Shown here: one piece after another, positions 36,803-46,106 of the stretch
Numbering within the stretch: the first letter of the stretch is position 1
How the letters are laid out: the number at the start of each line of letters is the position of its first letter
Source of the DNA: Helicobacter bilis
GTDB lineage: Bacteria; Campylobacterota; Campylobacteria; Campylobacterales; Helicobacteraceae
Direction: 5' to 3'
Assembly: GCF_900198365.1 (NCBI RefSeq)
Contig: NZ_FZMS01000059.1
Span: 1 to 52,728, forward strand
Length of the DNA: 52,728 nucleotides
Translations under genes and position numbers: made by a program
Notes under the pieces: generated by a model
Told to the model about the DNA's origin: nothing
What the model saw: only the letters and a program-made list of their open reading frames with translations
The model's database searches: none

Positions 36803-39800
36803 CTAACGCACATGCGTTTGCAAGAGTATATTCGGTTCTATTTGTATATATTGTGTGGCAAGGTAGCGTTCAAGCTCTAAATGGCGATTGAGTATGGGGA
36901 GTGAGTATTCAGCAATGATTCCTTTCTTGCTTAGATAAGCATAAGTCTCTGTTGTGGCAAACTCGCTCTCATCTTGTAAGATTCGCACTAAAGTATCTGC
37001 ATTGATAGAATCTCTAAATTCTTTTTCATCTTCAAATATAAGTGTAAAATAATCAATATATTTTTCTTGTAATGCTTTTTGAAGTTTTTTAGGTGTGTCT
37101 TTCGTGATATTTGAAGTAGCATTTGAATCTTGTGTAAAATACTCTTTTGTAAAGCTAAGTCGCGTTTGTATTTGCAGTAAAAAGCTAATAAGCATAATCA
37201 CACACACATGGAAAAAATCATCTTTTTCATACACACGCACACACATGCTATATGGCTTTTTTGTCTCATAGATATTATCAAGACTTGCTGTGCGTGCGAT
37301 ATTCTTTAAAAACTGGCTGTAATTGTGATTAAGATTATAGAGAAACTCAATCTCATCAGCACTCAAAATCTCACTAAAGCAACCAATAATATCCGAATAC
37401 AAGCTATTATGTAAAATCACACTATTAGGGCTTGTCTGCACGAGTTTGCCAAGTAAGAGTTTGCTACCAAAAGGCTGTAAATAGCCCGGTGAAAATGTGC
37501 GTGGTGTGCCTGATACAAGCTTTGATTTATACGCGCCATTAATACAGATAGATACCTTTAGCTTATTTATCGCATAATTCATTTCAGCTTTATTGTAGGT
37601 AAAAAGGCTAAAGTTTGAAGTGTCTTCTGGCAGGTTTGCTATTAAATCTGCAAGGCTTGTTTGTGTAACTTGTGAAGGGATAAAAATCTGCTTTGCTACC
37701 TCATAGATGTAAGAATCTGTATAGATTAGAATTTGTGCGTGCAGGCTAAATCGCATATACTGCACTTCCTTTGCTGCTTCATGTATGTCATAAAATGAGC
37801 TGATAAATATAACACTAACGCCTTTATCCCATACTAAAAAGTTACTTGTTTTCTCACTCGCCTGTAATTTCATAAAATCTTGTTTTGTAATGATTTCATA
37901 ATCAATAAATTCTTTCTCTCTTACCCTTTTACTCTCCATCACACATAAAAACGGGCAGAAATCAAATATAGGCGTGAAAAGATAATAAAAGATTCTAGCG
38001 ATTACAGAATCTTCTAGAAATGAGACATTACCCACCATGATATTACTTGCTATTACTGCACCAATCTCATGTATAGCTAACTTTTTTGTATGGATAAAGA
38101 TATTTCCAAGCGGCATGAGTAAAACAGATTCTGTCTCTTGCAAGAGTTGCTTATATGAATAGGCGTAATACTTAAAGCTATCAAGTAGCATATAGACTTG
38201 TTCTTCATAAATGCTTTGTGGTGTGTTTGGATATAGCTCACAAAGTGTCGCAAAAAGGGCTGGTATGCACTCTTTTAATCGCCCGATGATAGAAGTTATG
38301 ATATTGCTTCTATTTTGCAGAATCTCTTCTTGCATTTTTTGTGCTTTTGCTAATTCTTCTTTTTCTTTCTCTGCATAGAGTGAAAATGTAGCCGGAGCAT
38401 TATTCATACTTTGCATATTTAGCCTGTGCATATCTTGTGCGTTTAGGTATAAAATATCTTCTAGATTATTTGTATTTGGCATAGATATTTGCAGGTTTTC
38501 TAAGTCTTTTAGAAATGAAGATTGTTTGTTTGTATCATTAGAATCTTTGCTAGATTCTGTATTAGAATCTTTATTAGATAAATTTGCTAAAAGCATCATT
38601 TGTGATAATACTAAAGGCTTTCTTAGCGTATAGTCAAAGGTTTCAAAGTTATATTGCTGTGTTTGAGTTAAAAGCGTAGAATCTTTTAGGGCATTAAGGC
38701 TATATTCTTTTTTAATCTCATCTTTTTTACTCTGGGCTAGACTTTGCAGGAAGGCTTTAGACTTTTTCTCCCATTCTTGTTTATTATAAAGCATTGAGAT
38801 ATAATCAAGTAAGCCATAATTAAGACTTGTATGCACTCCTTTTAATCGCAGGGCAATCATATCTGTGAAATGCGTAGTAAAGTAATTTGTGCTAAATAGC
38901 TGTGTTTCTTGCTTAGCTAAGATTCTATATAATGGATAGTGAAGACTTGCTTCTATCTCAAAGCGTATTTGCATATCAAGGCTTTTTGCAAGGGCTATAA
39001 TAAACATATTTGTGCTTGTTATATGACAGGTTAGAATCTCTTTGTATTGAAAGCATTTTGTAATCAAAGCGATTAGATTACTTCTAGCATTTGCCTTATT
39101 TGTAAAATGCGTATTGATAGAGCGCGTATGTGTAGCTTTAAACTCCATAATATCATAGGTATAGTCTAAATCTTTTAGTCTTACACACAGCTTTGCCTTA
39201 TTTTGACTACACAGCTTTTTGCTTAACTCGGCGATATAATCTAGGGCTTCTAATGACATAAAATGATAGCTAGGCAAACTTAGCGTAATATCAACAGGAT
39301 AGCTAATGTTTTTCACCGCATTTTCTATACTCGCTAAAAGCACAAAGAGATTCTCGCAGTCATTATCAAGGATAAGCATTTTTGCATTTGAGTTATTTAA
39401 GAGTGTCTGCAAATTTGTGCTAAGCTCTGTAATGCGTTGTGCTTGATCTTTAAAATCTATGTTTAAGATAAGATTCAAAGGATTAATAATTAGCCCATTA
39501 ATTTTATCTTGTGTAAAAAGCTCTAAACAAGTGTTTATAAAAGATTCTATATCGCTTTGTAGGTTTGGAAGTGGTGTAAAAACATAGAGTAAATTCTTTG
39601 CTTTTTTATGTGGCTTATATTTTTTTATATTGCTTGTTAGAATCTTATCACAGCCCTTTTTTGCATCCTTTAATAGTGCATGACTTGGCAATATTGAAAA
39701 ACGATAGCAAATAAGTCTAAGCATCTCAAAGCTTGAAAAAAAGTGCTTAACAAATAGATTGTCAAGTATGAAATTATCTAAAAAAGCGTAAAAATTTTGT

Positions 39801-39991
39801 GGAATCTTTGAGCCTTTTTCTATGTTTTTAATATGTATCAGCATAAATTGCTCTAAAAAATCCATATCGCTTTTACTTAAAGCCTTAGTGCGATGATAAA
39901 TCTCCATATCCCTTTTTCTAATATATCTTTTTGCGTTATTGAAATATGTTGTTGCGGTTGTAATTATCGCATTTTCATCATATATAGCCAT
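36803..39991 (-). CDS. Large PutA-like protein, probably catalytically degenerate
   Basis: A 1062-residue cytoplasmic protein. Residues about 200-400 follow the order of a proline-dehydrogenase barrel (KLCVRLKDLDYTYDIMEFKA, then HITSTNMFIIALA). From about 560 there is an aldehyde-dehydrogenase-like half (PLGNIFIHTKKLAIHEIGAV...NIMVGN at 627-655, later SGTPRTFSPGYLQPFGSK). That is the layout of bifunctional PutA. However, I cannot find the ALDH catalytic cysteine region, the GG-K-N-type glutamate motif or a typical FAD-binding RLVKGA motif. I infer a diverged paralogue or pseudoenzyme. A lower-complexity Ser/Asn/Lys linker lies at 470-500. Confidence 0.5.
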   Translation of the reverse strand: MAIYDENAIITTATTYFNNAKRYIRKRDMEIYHRTKALSKSDMDFLEQFMLIHIKNIEKGSKIPQNFYAFLDNFILDNLFVKHFFSSFEMLRLICYRFSILPSHALLKDAKKGCDKILTSNIKKYKPHKKAKNLLYVFTPLPNLQSDIESFINTCLELFTQDKINGLIINPLNLILNIDFKDQAQRITELSTNLQTLLNNSNAKMLILDNDCENLFVLLASIENAVKNISYPVDITLSLPSYHFMSLEALDYIAELSKKLCSQNKAKLCVRLKDLDYTYDIMEFKATHTRSINTHFTNKANARSNLIALITKCFQYKEILTCHITSTNMFIIALAKSLDMQIRFEIEASLHYPLYRILAKQETQLFSTNYFTTHFTDMIALRLKGVHTSLNYGLLDYISMLYNKQEWEKKSKAFLQSLAQSKKDEIKKEYSLNALKDSTLLTQTQQYNFETFDYTLRKPLVLSQMMLLANLSNKDSNTESSKDSNDTNKQSSFLKDLENLQISMPNTNNLEDILYLNAQDMHRLNMQSMNNAPATFSLYAEKEKEELAKAQKMQEEILQNRSNIITSIIGRLKECIPALFATLCELYPNTPQSIYEEQVYMLLDSFKYYAYSYKQLLQETESVLLMPLGNIFIHTKKLAIHEIGAVIASNIMVGNVSFLEDSVIARIFYYLFTPIFDFCPFLCVMESKRVREKEFIDYEIITKQDFMKLQASEKTSNFLVWDKGVSVIFISSFYDIHEAAKEVQYMRFSLHAQILIYTDSYIYEVAKQIFIPSQVTQTSLADLIANLPEDTSNFSLFTYNKAEMNYAINKLKVSICINGAYKSKLVSGTPRTFSPGYLQPFGSKLLLGKLVQTSPNSVILHNSLYSDIIGCFSEILSADEIEFLYNLNHNYSQFLKNIARTASLDNIYETKKPYSMCVRVYEKDDFFHVCVIMLISFLLQIQTRLSFTKEYFTQDSNATSNITKDTPKKLQKALQEKYIDYFTLIFEDEKEFRDSINADTLVRILQDESEFATTETYAYLSKKGIIAEYSLPILNRHLELERYLATQYIQIEPNILLQTHVR

Positions 39992-40124
39992 TAGTTTTTA
40001 CTCCATGCCTTATGTCTTAAACTCATAATGAATTATAGCAAATTAGATTTTATATTTGTAATTAAAGCATAGAGCTATTAAAAGGTAATGTTTTAGATTC
40101 TGTTTTCTTTAAAAACGACAACAA

Positions 40125-41696
40125 CTAAAACTCATCTATATCACTTAAATCTATACCTAGCACAAGATGTACATAGTCATTAAACTGCTCCTCTGATTCC
40201 CCAATATAAGAGCTATTACCATTAAATTCCTCTATACCATCATCTCTAAAGATATAGCCTGCATAGAAGATATGTCGATCATACTTTTTCATTACTCGTG
40301 GCTTACCATCATAAAAATAAACCTCTTCTTGCATACCCCAAGAAGATTTTTTAACAAGGTTTATATTTGCAGATTTATCATAATAAATTTTAATAGGATC
40401 TAGTCGGTCTTCGTACAAACTTGTTGTCTTTTTATTATTTCTATTATAGAATGTTTCCTTATTGCCCCTGATTTCTAGTCTTTCTACGCAATATCCATCA
40501 AACACAAAGCAGTTCTTTTCCAAAATCCCAAAACTTAACCCATGCAAATAAACATTTCTAGCACCGCTTATAGTGGTTACAATCCCATGTGGCTTACCAT
40601 CAATGAAGTTTATTTCATAGCTGTTTTCTTCTGGTTGATTATTATAGTATCTCGTAAAATAAAAGTTTATTTTATCAAGCTTGCCATCTTTATAGTGTCG
40701 TACCTCTTTTTGCTCATCTGTCCTATTAAAATCTGTTATATCATAAATAGTTATACTCCCATCACTAATCCTACCTTCTGTAAATGGCACAATAAGTGGC
40801 TCTTTATATTGACTTATCCAAACATTACCATGAATCTTATAGTCTTTGAGTGGTATTTCTATATATTTTTCATTGTCCCTATTATTTTTATAGCAACGCA
40901 AGATTCCATTGGAAAAATCCTTAGGCACTAATCGTTCAAATGGTGGTATCATAATCCTTGTGGTAAAGTCATCTTTAAGTCCTTTTTTATTTGTCATCAT
41001 TCTAAAATGAGTTCGAAAATCCCAAATTATATCTTTACCTTCTGCCAACTCACCAAAATATTTATAATCATATCCTAGCACTCCAAGATTTTTTGTCCTG
41101 CCATTTTCCTCGATTTGACAGCCAGTAATATGTGTCATTTTTGCATACACGGGCTTTGCAATTATCACACAAAGGATAAGACATAATGCAATGCCTGTTG
41201 TTATTGCCCCTTTAGTAAAGCCACCCTCAAAGGTAGGTAATGTGCCAAATCGCTCTGCATCTTTACCTGTAGGCATGAGTGTAAATACAAAAACTATGAT
41301 ATGAAAGCCTAAAATAATAAGTTTTAATAATATTGCTACTTCTTCATTAAAATAATTTACCGAATCAATGAAAACTAGACTTATAAAAACCAAATAACCG
41401 ATATAGTAGTATTTGGCACTAAATCCCACATCGCGTATTCTCATAGCTACTCTTACCATACTCATAAAACCATATAACAACCCAAACAATATAGCACAGA
41501 ATTGTATGTGTCCCATATAGTCTTCTAGGCTTTTTGCCAATGTATAAGTGCCAATGTAATCTGCCCATACTAAAAATGACACTACCATCATAATACATAT
41601 AGCCAACTCAACTAAACCCATAAACCAATATGCTCTTCTTGATATTCTAAACACATTGGGAGTAAATATACTGCTAAGGATTTTAAAATATAACAT
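40125..41696 (-). CDS. DUF805-like membrane protein with MORN-like C-terminal repeats
   Basis: A 523-residue protein. The N-terminal ~150 residues contain four membrane helices with RISRRAYWFMGL and RIRDVGFSAKYY, typical of DUF805 (YhaH-like) proteins. A fifth helix lies near residue 180. The remainder is soluble and has repeated YKDGK/FIDGK/FYDGK turns, resembling MORN-variant or YwqK-like repeats. The function is unknown; a cell-envelope location is likely. AAAGGTG precedes the ATG. No linked operon partner is visible. Confidence 0.7.
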   Translation of the reverse strand: MLYFKILSSIFTPNVFRISRRAYWFMGLVELAICIMMVVSFLVWADYIGTYTLAKSLEDYMGHIQFCAILFGLLYGFMSMVRVAMRIRDVGFSAKYYYIGYLVFISLVFIDSVNYFNEEVAILLKLIILGFHIIVFVFTLMPTGKDAERFGTLPTFEGGFTKGAITTGIALCLILCVIIAKPVYAKMTHITGCQIEENGRTKNLGVLGYDYKYFGELAEGKDIIWDFRTHFRMMTNKKGLKDDFTTRIMIPPFERLVPKDFSNGILRCYKNNRDNEKYIEIPLKDYKIHGNVWISQYKEPLIVPFTEGRISDGSITIYDITDFNRTDEQKEVRHYKDGKLDKINFYFTRYYNNQPEENSYEINFIDGKPHGIVTTISGARNVYLHGLSFGILEKNCFVFDGYCVERLEIRGNKETFYNRNNKKTTSLYEDRLDPIKIYYDKSANINLVKKSSWGMQEEVYFYDGKPRVMKKYDRHIFYAGYIFRDDGIEEFNGNSSYIGESEEQFNDYVHLVLGIDLSDIDEF

Positions 41697-41904
41697 AAAA
41701 CACCTTTTATAAACTTATATTGAAAGAGTGAAGTATATCGCATATATGATTATAGGGAGCTTAGATGGGTATTGTTGATGGTTTAAATCTGTATTGGTTT
41801 CTCTGTTAAAGAGTCTTTTTGTGTTTGTTATTCTTCTGCTTACTTATTGCCATGAGGGATAGAATCTTGAATTTATATATTGTTATACTTAGTCTTTTAA
41901 AAAG

Positions 41905-42124
41905 GCGAAATATCCTTTTTTAGAATCTTTTGTAGATTCTAGATTTTTAGATATTTGCCTAAAGGATTAGTATGAAAAGCGGGAGAGTGAGTATGATAAA
42001 ATACATTGTTGTTTTGAGACTCTTTCTTTGTCATTTTGAGCGTTAGTGAAAAATATCTTTTTTTTTTTTTAGAATCTTTTGAGATTTCATATTGATAGAT
42101 ACTTTATCCAAAGGCTTAGTTATG
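41905..42124 (+). repeat. Two direct, diverged copies of a ~75-base intergenic element
   Basis: Copy 1 runs 41905-41975 and copy 2 runs 42046-42124. Both begin with a GAAAaATATC word and a T run, contain TAGAATCTTTTG followed by AGATT, and end with AAAGG-TTAGT-ATGA. Neither has coding potential. They look like remnants of a dispersed non-coding repeat family. Confidence 0.5.
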
Positions 42125-42140
42125 ATAATTACTAAGCCTT
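42111..42140 (+). terminator. 10-bp hairpin upstream of pgi
   Basis: AAGGCTTAGT, ten-base loop TATGATAATT, ACTAAGCCTT. The perfect stem lies about 130 bases before pgi. It may end upstream transcription or act in the pgi leader. No T run directly follows. Confidence 0.4.
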
Positions 42141-42272
42141 AGATTCTAATTCCATTTGGTGCATTTTGACAAAACTTTAGAATCTGTTTTTACATATTCA
42201 CACTTTTTTTGTAGAATAAAAGATTTATCATAGCGTTTTAAATCTTAAATCTCACAGACACAAGGAAATATC

Positions 42273-43535
42273 ATGGTAAAGTTTCATTTAGGCTTTAAGA
42301 ATCTAGCTATAAATACCGATGAGTCTAAGAGTGAGAGAGATGAAATCTTTACAAAATTAATCAATGAAAAAAAGCAGCAAGAAAGCGGCTACTACAATCT
42401 CCCCTATGAGACAAAAGCCCTGCAAGATTCCCTTGCATATATGCAGCATAATAGTGCGGTGCTAAAGGATCTCATACATATTGTAATCATTGGTATAGGT
42501 GGGAGCTCACTTGGCTTAAAAGCTATTGATACAATGCTCTATCATCTACCCCATAGAAATAATATTTCAGTAAAATTTTTAGAGCATACAGACCCATTAA
42601 AGATACAAAAATCACTGAAAAAAATTCGACTTCACACCACGCTTTTTATCGTGATTTCAAAGTCTGGCATGACGATTGAGACTACTTCTTTGATGAAATA
42701 TTGCATTTGGCGGTATAATCTTTTGGAATCTTGTGTGAAAAATCGCTTACTCATCATCACAGATACAAACTCGCCACTTGATACATGGGCAAAGCAAAAT
42801 GGCGTGTATAGTGTTGGCATTGAAAGCAATATTGGCGGGCGTTTTAGTGTGCTTAGTGCGGTTGGAATCTTGCCTTTAATGCTGCTTGGCTATAAGGTAG
42901 ATTCTATACTTAAAGGGGCAAGAGATTTGCAAGACTCTTTTCTTAAAAGAGAGGAAGAGCATATATTAGAAAAAGCACAATTTATGGCAAAAAATCATAG
43001 CACTTTACCGATGAATATCTTGTTTTCATATTCGAGTTCTTTTAGGGATTTTAATCTTTGGTATGTGCAGCTATGGGGGGAGAGCTTAGGCAAAATTGAT
43101 AGAGATTCTAAAAAGATTGGCTTAACGCCTATTAGCCTTATAGGCAGCATTGACCAGCATTCATTTTTGCAGCTTATTTTAGAGGGTAAGCAGGATAAAA
43201 CCATTACTTTTTTAGGCATTAAAGAAGAGGGGTATAATGAGCTTGTGATACCTGATATAAAATTGCAAGGATTAGAGCAAACTGATTTTGTAAATACAAT
43301 CTCTTTTGCTAAACTGCTTGCGACACAAAAAAAGGCTACAATGCGTGTTTTGCAAGATGAGGGTTTGCCTATTGACTGCATTGAGATTGATTTATTAAAT
43401 GAAGAAAATATCGGCTGTCTTATCATGTATTATGAGCTACTCACTTCTGCTGTTGGCTGCATTTTTGGCATACAAACCTATAATCAACCCGCAGTTGAAA
43501 GAGGCAAAAAGCTTTTGTGCGAGATGCTTAAATAG
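42273..43535 (+). CDS. pgi: Glucose-6-phosphate isomerase
   Basis: Interconverts glucose-6-phosphate and fructose-6-phosphate. 420 residues, the short form found in Campylobacterota rather than the ~550-residue enterobacterial form. Motifs are IGIGGSSLGLKA (sugar-phosphate loop), SKSGMTIET, NIGGRFSVLS, WGESLGK (catalytic glutamate) and the C-terminal NQPAVERGKK. AAGGA precedes the ATG. In these organisms it serves mainly gluconeogenesis and sugar-precursor supply for surface glycans. Confidence 0.93.
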   Translation: MVKFHLGFKNLAINTDESKSERDEIFTKLINEKKQQESGYYNLPYETKALQDSLAYMQHNSAVLKDLIHIVIIGIGGSSLGLKAIDTMLYHLPHRNNISVKFLEHTDPLKIQKSLKKIRLHTTLFIVISKSGMTIETTSLMKYCIWRYNLLESCVKNRLLIITDTNSPLDTWAKQNGVYSVGIESNIGGRFSVLSAVGILPLMLLGYKVDSILKGARDLQDSFLKREEEHILEKAQFMAKNHSTLPMNILFSYSSSFRDFNLWYVQLWGESLGKIDRDSKKIGLTPISLIGSIDQHSFLQLILEGKQDKTITFLGIKEEGYNELVIPDIKLQGLEQTDFVNTISFAKLLATQKKATMRVLQDEGLPIDCIEIDLLNEENIGCLIMYYELLTSAVGCIFGIQTYNQPAVERGKKLLCEMLK

Positions 43536-43759
43536 TTGAGTGGTGTTTATTGCAGAGTAAATTATTAAAAACCTTTATGTACTTAATTATAGAATGCTTA
43601 CACTACGTCTTGTTGCAAACTTTTAGAATCTTTGTGTTTGTTGAGACCACGGCAATTTTACTTTGAAGCACTTTTACTATAAAAATATACATACAAATAG
43701 ACCATATTACACATAAAATAGCAACCAACATGTAAAAAAATCTCAAAACACTTTAGCTT

Positions 43760-44407
43760 CTACTCATACAACACAACATAAACATTCTGTGGTCCATGCA
43801 CGCCAAAGACGGTTTGTAACTCAATATCAGCTGTCCTACTAGGTCCTGCTAGAAATACAATATTTGTAGGTAGTCCAGAATCTTGTCCGCTAGTCTTTAG
43901 TATCTTAAATGCAGAAAAAAGATTTGGCACAATAGAATCTTTATGCAACAAAATAATGCAAGTTTTCACCACAAGAGAGGCTAATCTAGGATTACATTCA
44001 TTTGTCCCAAGCCCTACTATACCCAAATTTGCTACGCCGACTTGAGCGTGCAAAATACTTGCTTCAATGCTAAAAAGCTTATCACGCATAGAATCTACGC
44101 TTGTATCATACAGCAGGGTTTGTGTCTCTAAAGACTGCATAAACGAATCTTGCATATTTGCGATATTTTTCGCACAAAGCAATTCTTTAATGTCGCATTC
44201 TTTAATAATCTCATTAATGCTATTTGCTAGAGAATCTTTTGTCGTAGTTATGAGGTGTGCCATATTTGCCTTTTGATACTGCGTATAGACAGAGAGTAGA
44301 TTCTTTCTATCATATATCATTGTGTCAAAATGTGTGGGCCTAACTGATTGTATAGGATTTGTGCGAGTTGCTTCTCTCACTGCTTGTAAAATGCTATCTC
44401 TACTCAT
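43760..44407 (-). CDS. lutC: LutC, L-lactate utilisation protein
   Basis: A 215-residue LUD-domain protein: SIEASILHAQVGVANLGIVGLG and VVFLAGPSRTADIE-type motifs near the C-terminus (here NIVFLAGPSRTADIELQ). It is a subunit of the LutABC L-lactate dehydrogenase. The start overlaps the end of lutB by eight bases, so the two are translationally coupled. The organisation corresponds to HP0137-HP0138 of H. pylori. Confidence 0.88.
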   Translation of the reverse strand: MSRDSILQAVREATRTNPIQSVRPTHFDTMIYDRKNLLSVYTQYQKANMAHLITTTKDSLANSINEIIKECDIKELLCAKNIANMQDSFMQSLETQTLLYDTSVDSMRDKLFSIEASILHAQVGVANLGIVGLGTNECNPRLASLVVKTCIILLHKDSIVPNLFSAFKILKTSGQDSGLPTNIVFLAGPSRTADIELQTVFGVHGPQNVYVVLYE

Positions 44408-45863
44408 AGATTACTCCTTTCATTTTCTTTACTTTTGCATGGAGATTCCCGTTTAGTGTTGGTAACTCATGGTTTTGTAGCCATTTACCAAGCATGCTTT
44501 TCTGCACGAATGAAAAAGGTGTTACATATCGCAATAGCGGTGAGAAAATGTGCATCATTTTAAAAGCCATACGCCATTTAAAGCCATTGGTAGCCGCTTT
44601 GCTAAACTGCTGCATCATTTTTTGTTCTTTAGAATCTCTTTGTGTCTCATGATAGCCCGCTATTTTCATACGCCCTTGTCCTACTCTCTCACTGCGTAAA
44701 TCGCGTATGAGTTCAGCTAATGGAATCTTAACGGGGCATTTCTCACTGCAACGCCCACAAAGACTGCATAAATTTGTCATATAGCCGCAATTATTTAGCC
44801 CAAAAATATGTGGAGAAATGACTTCGCCAATAGGTCCGGGATAGGTTACAAGATAGGAATGCCCCCCGATTTTATCATACACTGGGCAGTGATTAAGACA
44901 TGTCCCACAGCGGATACAGCTTAGGGCTTTGTGAAAATGCGGCTCGGCTAGCATTTTTGATCGATTGTTATCAAGCATGATAATATGCACTTCTTTTGGT
45001 CCATCAAGCTCTTTTTCTTTTCGTGGGCTTGAGATAATATTGTTGTAGCAAGTAATGGGTGCTCCAGTGGCAGAAGGCACAAGCAGAGTATCTAGCACAC
45101 ACGCATCTTCAAAGCTTTCTACAATCTTTTCAATACCACAAATTGCGACATGAATATCACATGCACTAGAACTCATACGCCCATTGCCCTCATTCTCAAG
45201 TAGCCAAATAGCCCCTTCATTTGCAATGGCAAAATTCACACCTGTTAAGCCCATTTTAAAACTTTGAAACTGATTTCTCAAATGCACTCTTGCTATGCCA
45301 TTTAGCTCTTCTGGGATATTTGTAAAGCTTACTTTAAGATTCTTTTCAAAAATTTTTCCAATTTGATTGCGATTTTTATGGATTGCAGGGACTACTATAT
45401 GCACCGGTGTCTCATCGATAAGCTGGATTATAAGCTCACCTAAGTCCGTTTCTACGGCTTTCACACCCTTTTCTTTTAAAAACGCATTGAGATGGATCTC
45501 TTCACTTGCCATAGATTTACCCTTAAGGATAGTATCTACATTTTTCTCTTTTGCAAGATTATAGATAATCTCATTTGCTTCTTTAGAATCTTTCGCCCAA
45601 TGCACCTTTATGCCTTGCTTTGTAGCATTAGATTCAAACCTTTCTAAAAGCTCTGGCAAATTGCTTAATGCCCTTTGCTTAATCTGCCTACCAAGCTCAC
45701 GCAAACCCTCCCAATCATAATAGCGACTAGCAATTAGCTTTTTCCTATTTGCCTTTAAAGCGTCCATTGATGACTTGAGATTCGTGCGTAATTGAGAATC
45801 ACTTAAATGCGTAACGATAGAATCATGATAGTCTGTTGCCGAATGGTATGTATTTGCACTCAT
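44400..45863 (-). CDS. lutB: LutB, iron-sulphur L-lactate utilisation protein
   Basis: A 487-residue iron-sulphur protein. The N-terminal two-thirds is a LUD domain (KGKSMASEEIHLNAFL, FAIANEGAIWLLENEGNGRM). The C-terminal part has two [4Fe-4S] motifs, CIRCGTCLNHCP and CSLCGRCSEKCP. It carries electrons in oxidation of L-lactate to pyruvate. ATG 45863 is seven bases from AGAGAGG; GTG 45866 is a less likely start. The lutA gene expected upstream is absent: the next gene on that side is a dynamin-like pseudogene. Confidence 0.9.
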   Translation of the reverse strand: MSANTYHSATDYHDSIVTHLSDSQLRTNLKSSMDALKANRKKLIASRYYDWEGLRELGRQIKQRALSNLPELLERFESNATKQGIKVHWAKDSKEANEIIYNLAKEKNVDTILKGKSMASEEIHLNAFLKEKGVKAVETDLGELIIQLIDETPVHIVVPAIHKNRNQIGKIFEKNLKVSFTNIPEELNGIARVHLRNQFQSFKMGLTGVNFAIANEGAIWLLENEGNGRMSSSACDIHVAICGIEKIVESFEDACVLDTLLVPSATGAPITCYNNIISSPRKEKELDGPKEVHIIMLDNNRSKMLAEPHFHKALSCIRCGTCLNHCPVYDKIGGHSYLVTYPGPIGEVISPHIFGLNNCGYMTNLCSLCGRCSEKCPVKIPLAELIRDLRSERVGQGRMKIAGYHETQRDSKEQKMMQQFSKAATNGFKWRMAFKMMHIFSPLLRYVTPFSFVQKSMLGKWLQNHELPTLNGNLHAKVKKMKGVIYE

Positions 45864-46106
45864 CACATAACCTCTCTTTATATTGGAATCTTAAAATTAG
45901 AATCGTTTTGTATAAACATTCTAGCGACATTCTATGATTTTTCTTTTTATTTGCATGATTTTATGAATGTGAAATATAAAATAAGGAAAATTAGTAAAGT
46001 TTATGCGATTTAATATTTGTAGAAGCTAGATTTCAATTAAGATCACAGATTCTACAATGCAGTTTGCCACATCTTAAATATACATAGACTTCAAGCGTGG
46101 ATAATC

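Larger units (their letters stand above)
41697..42272. other. Long intergenic region with duplicated element and hairpin
   Basis: No gene is supported in these 576 bases. Two diverged copies of a ~75-base element (41905-41975 and 42046-42124) occur in the same orientation, sharing GAAA-ATATC, T run, AGAATCTTTTG, AAAGG-TTAGT-ATGA. Between them is TTTGTCATTTTGAGCG, a word I associate with dispersed intergenic repeats in Helicobacter. A strong hairpin ends the second copy. A 13-T run is at 42058-42070. Confidence 0.5.

Noticed and set aside
42058-42070. Thirteen-T run as a promoter-spacer switch for pgi
   Set aside because: About 200 bases from the gene and no -35/-10 pair spans it; more likely part of the repeat element.
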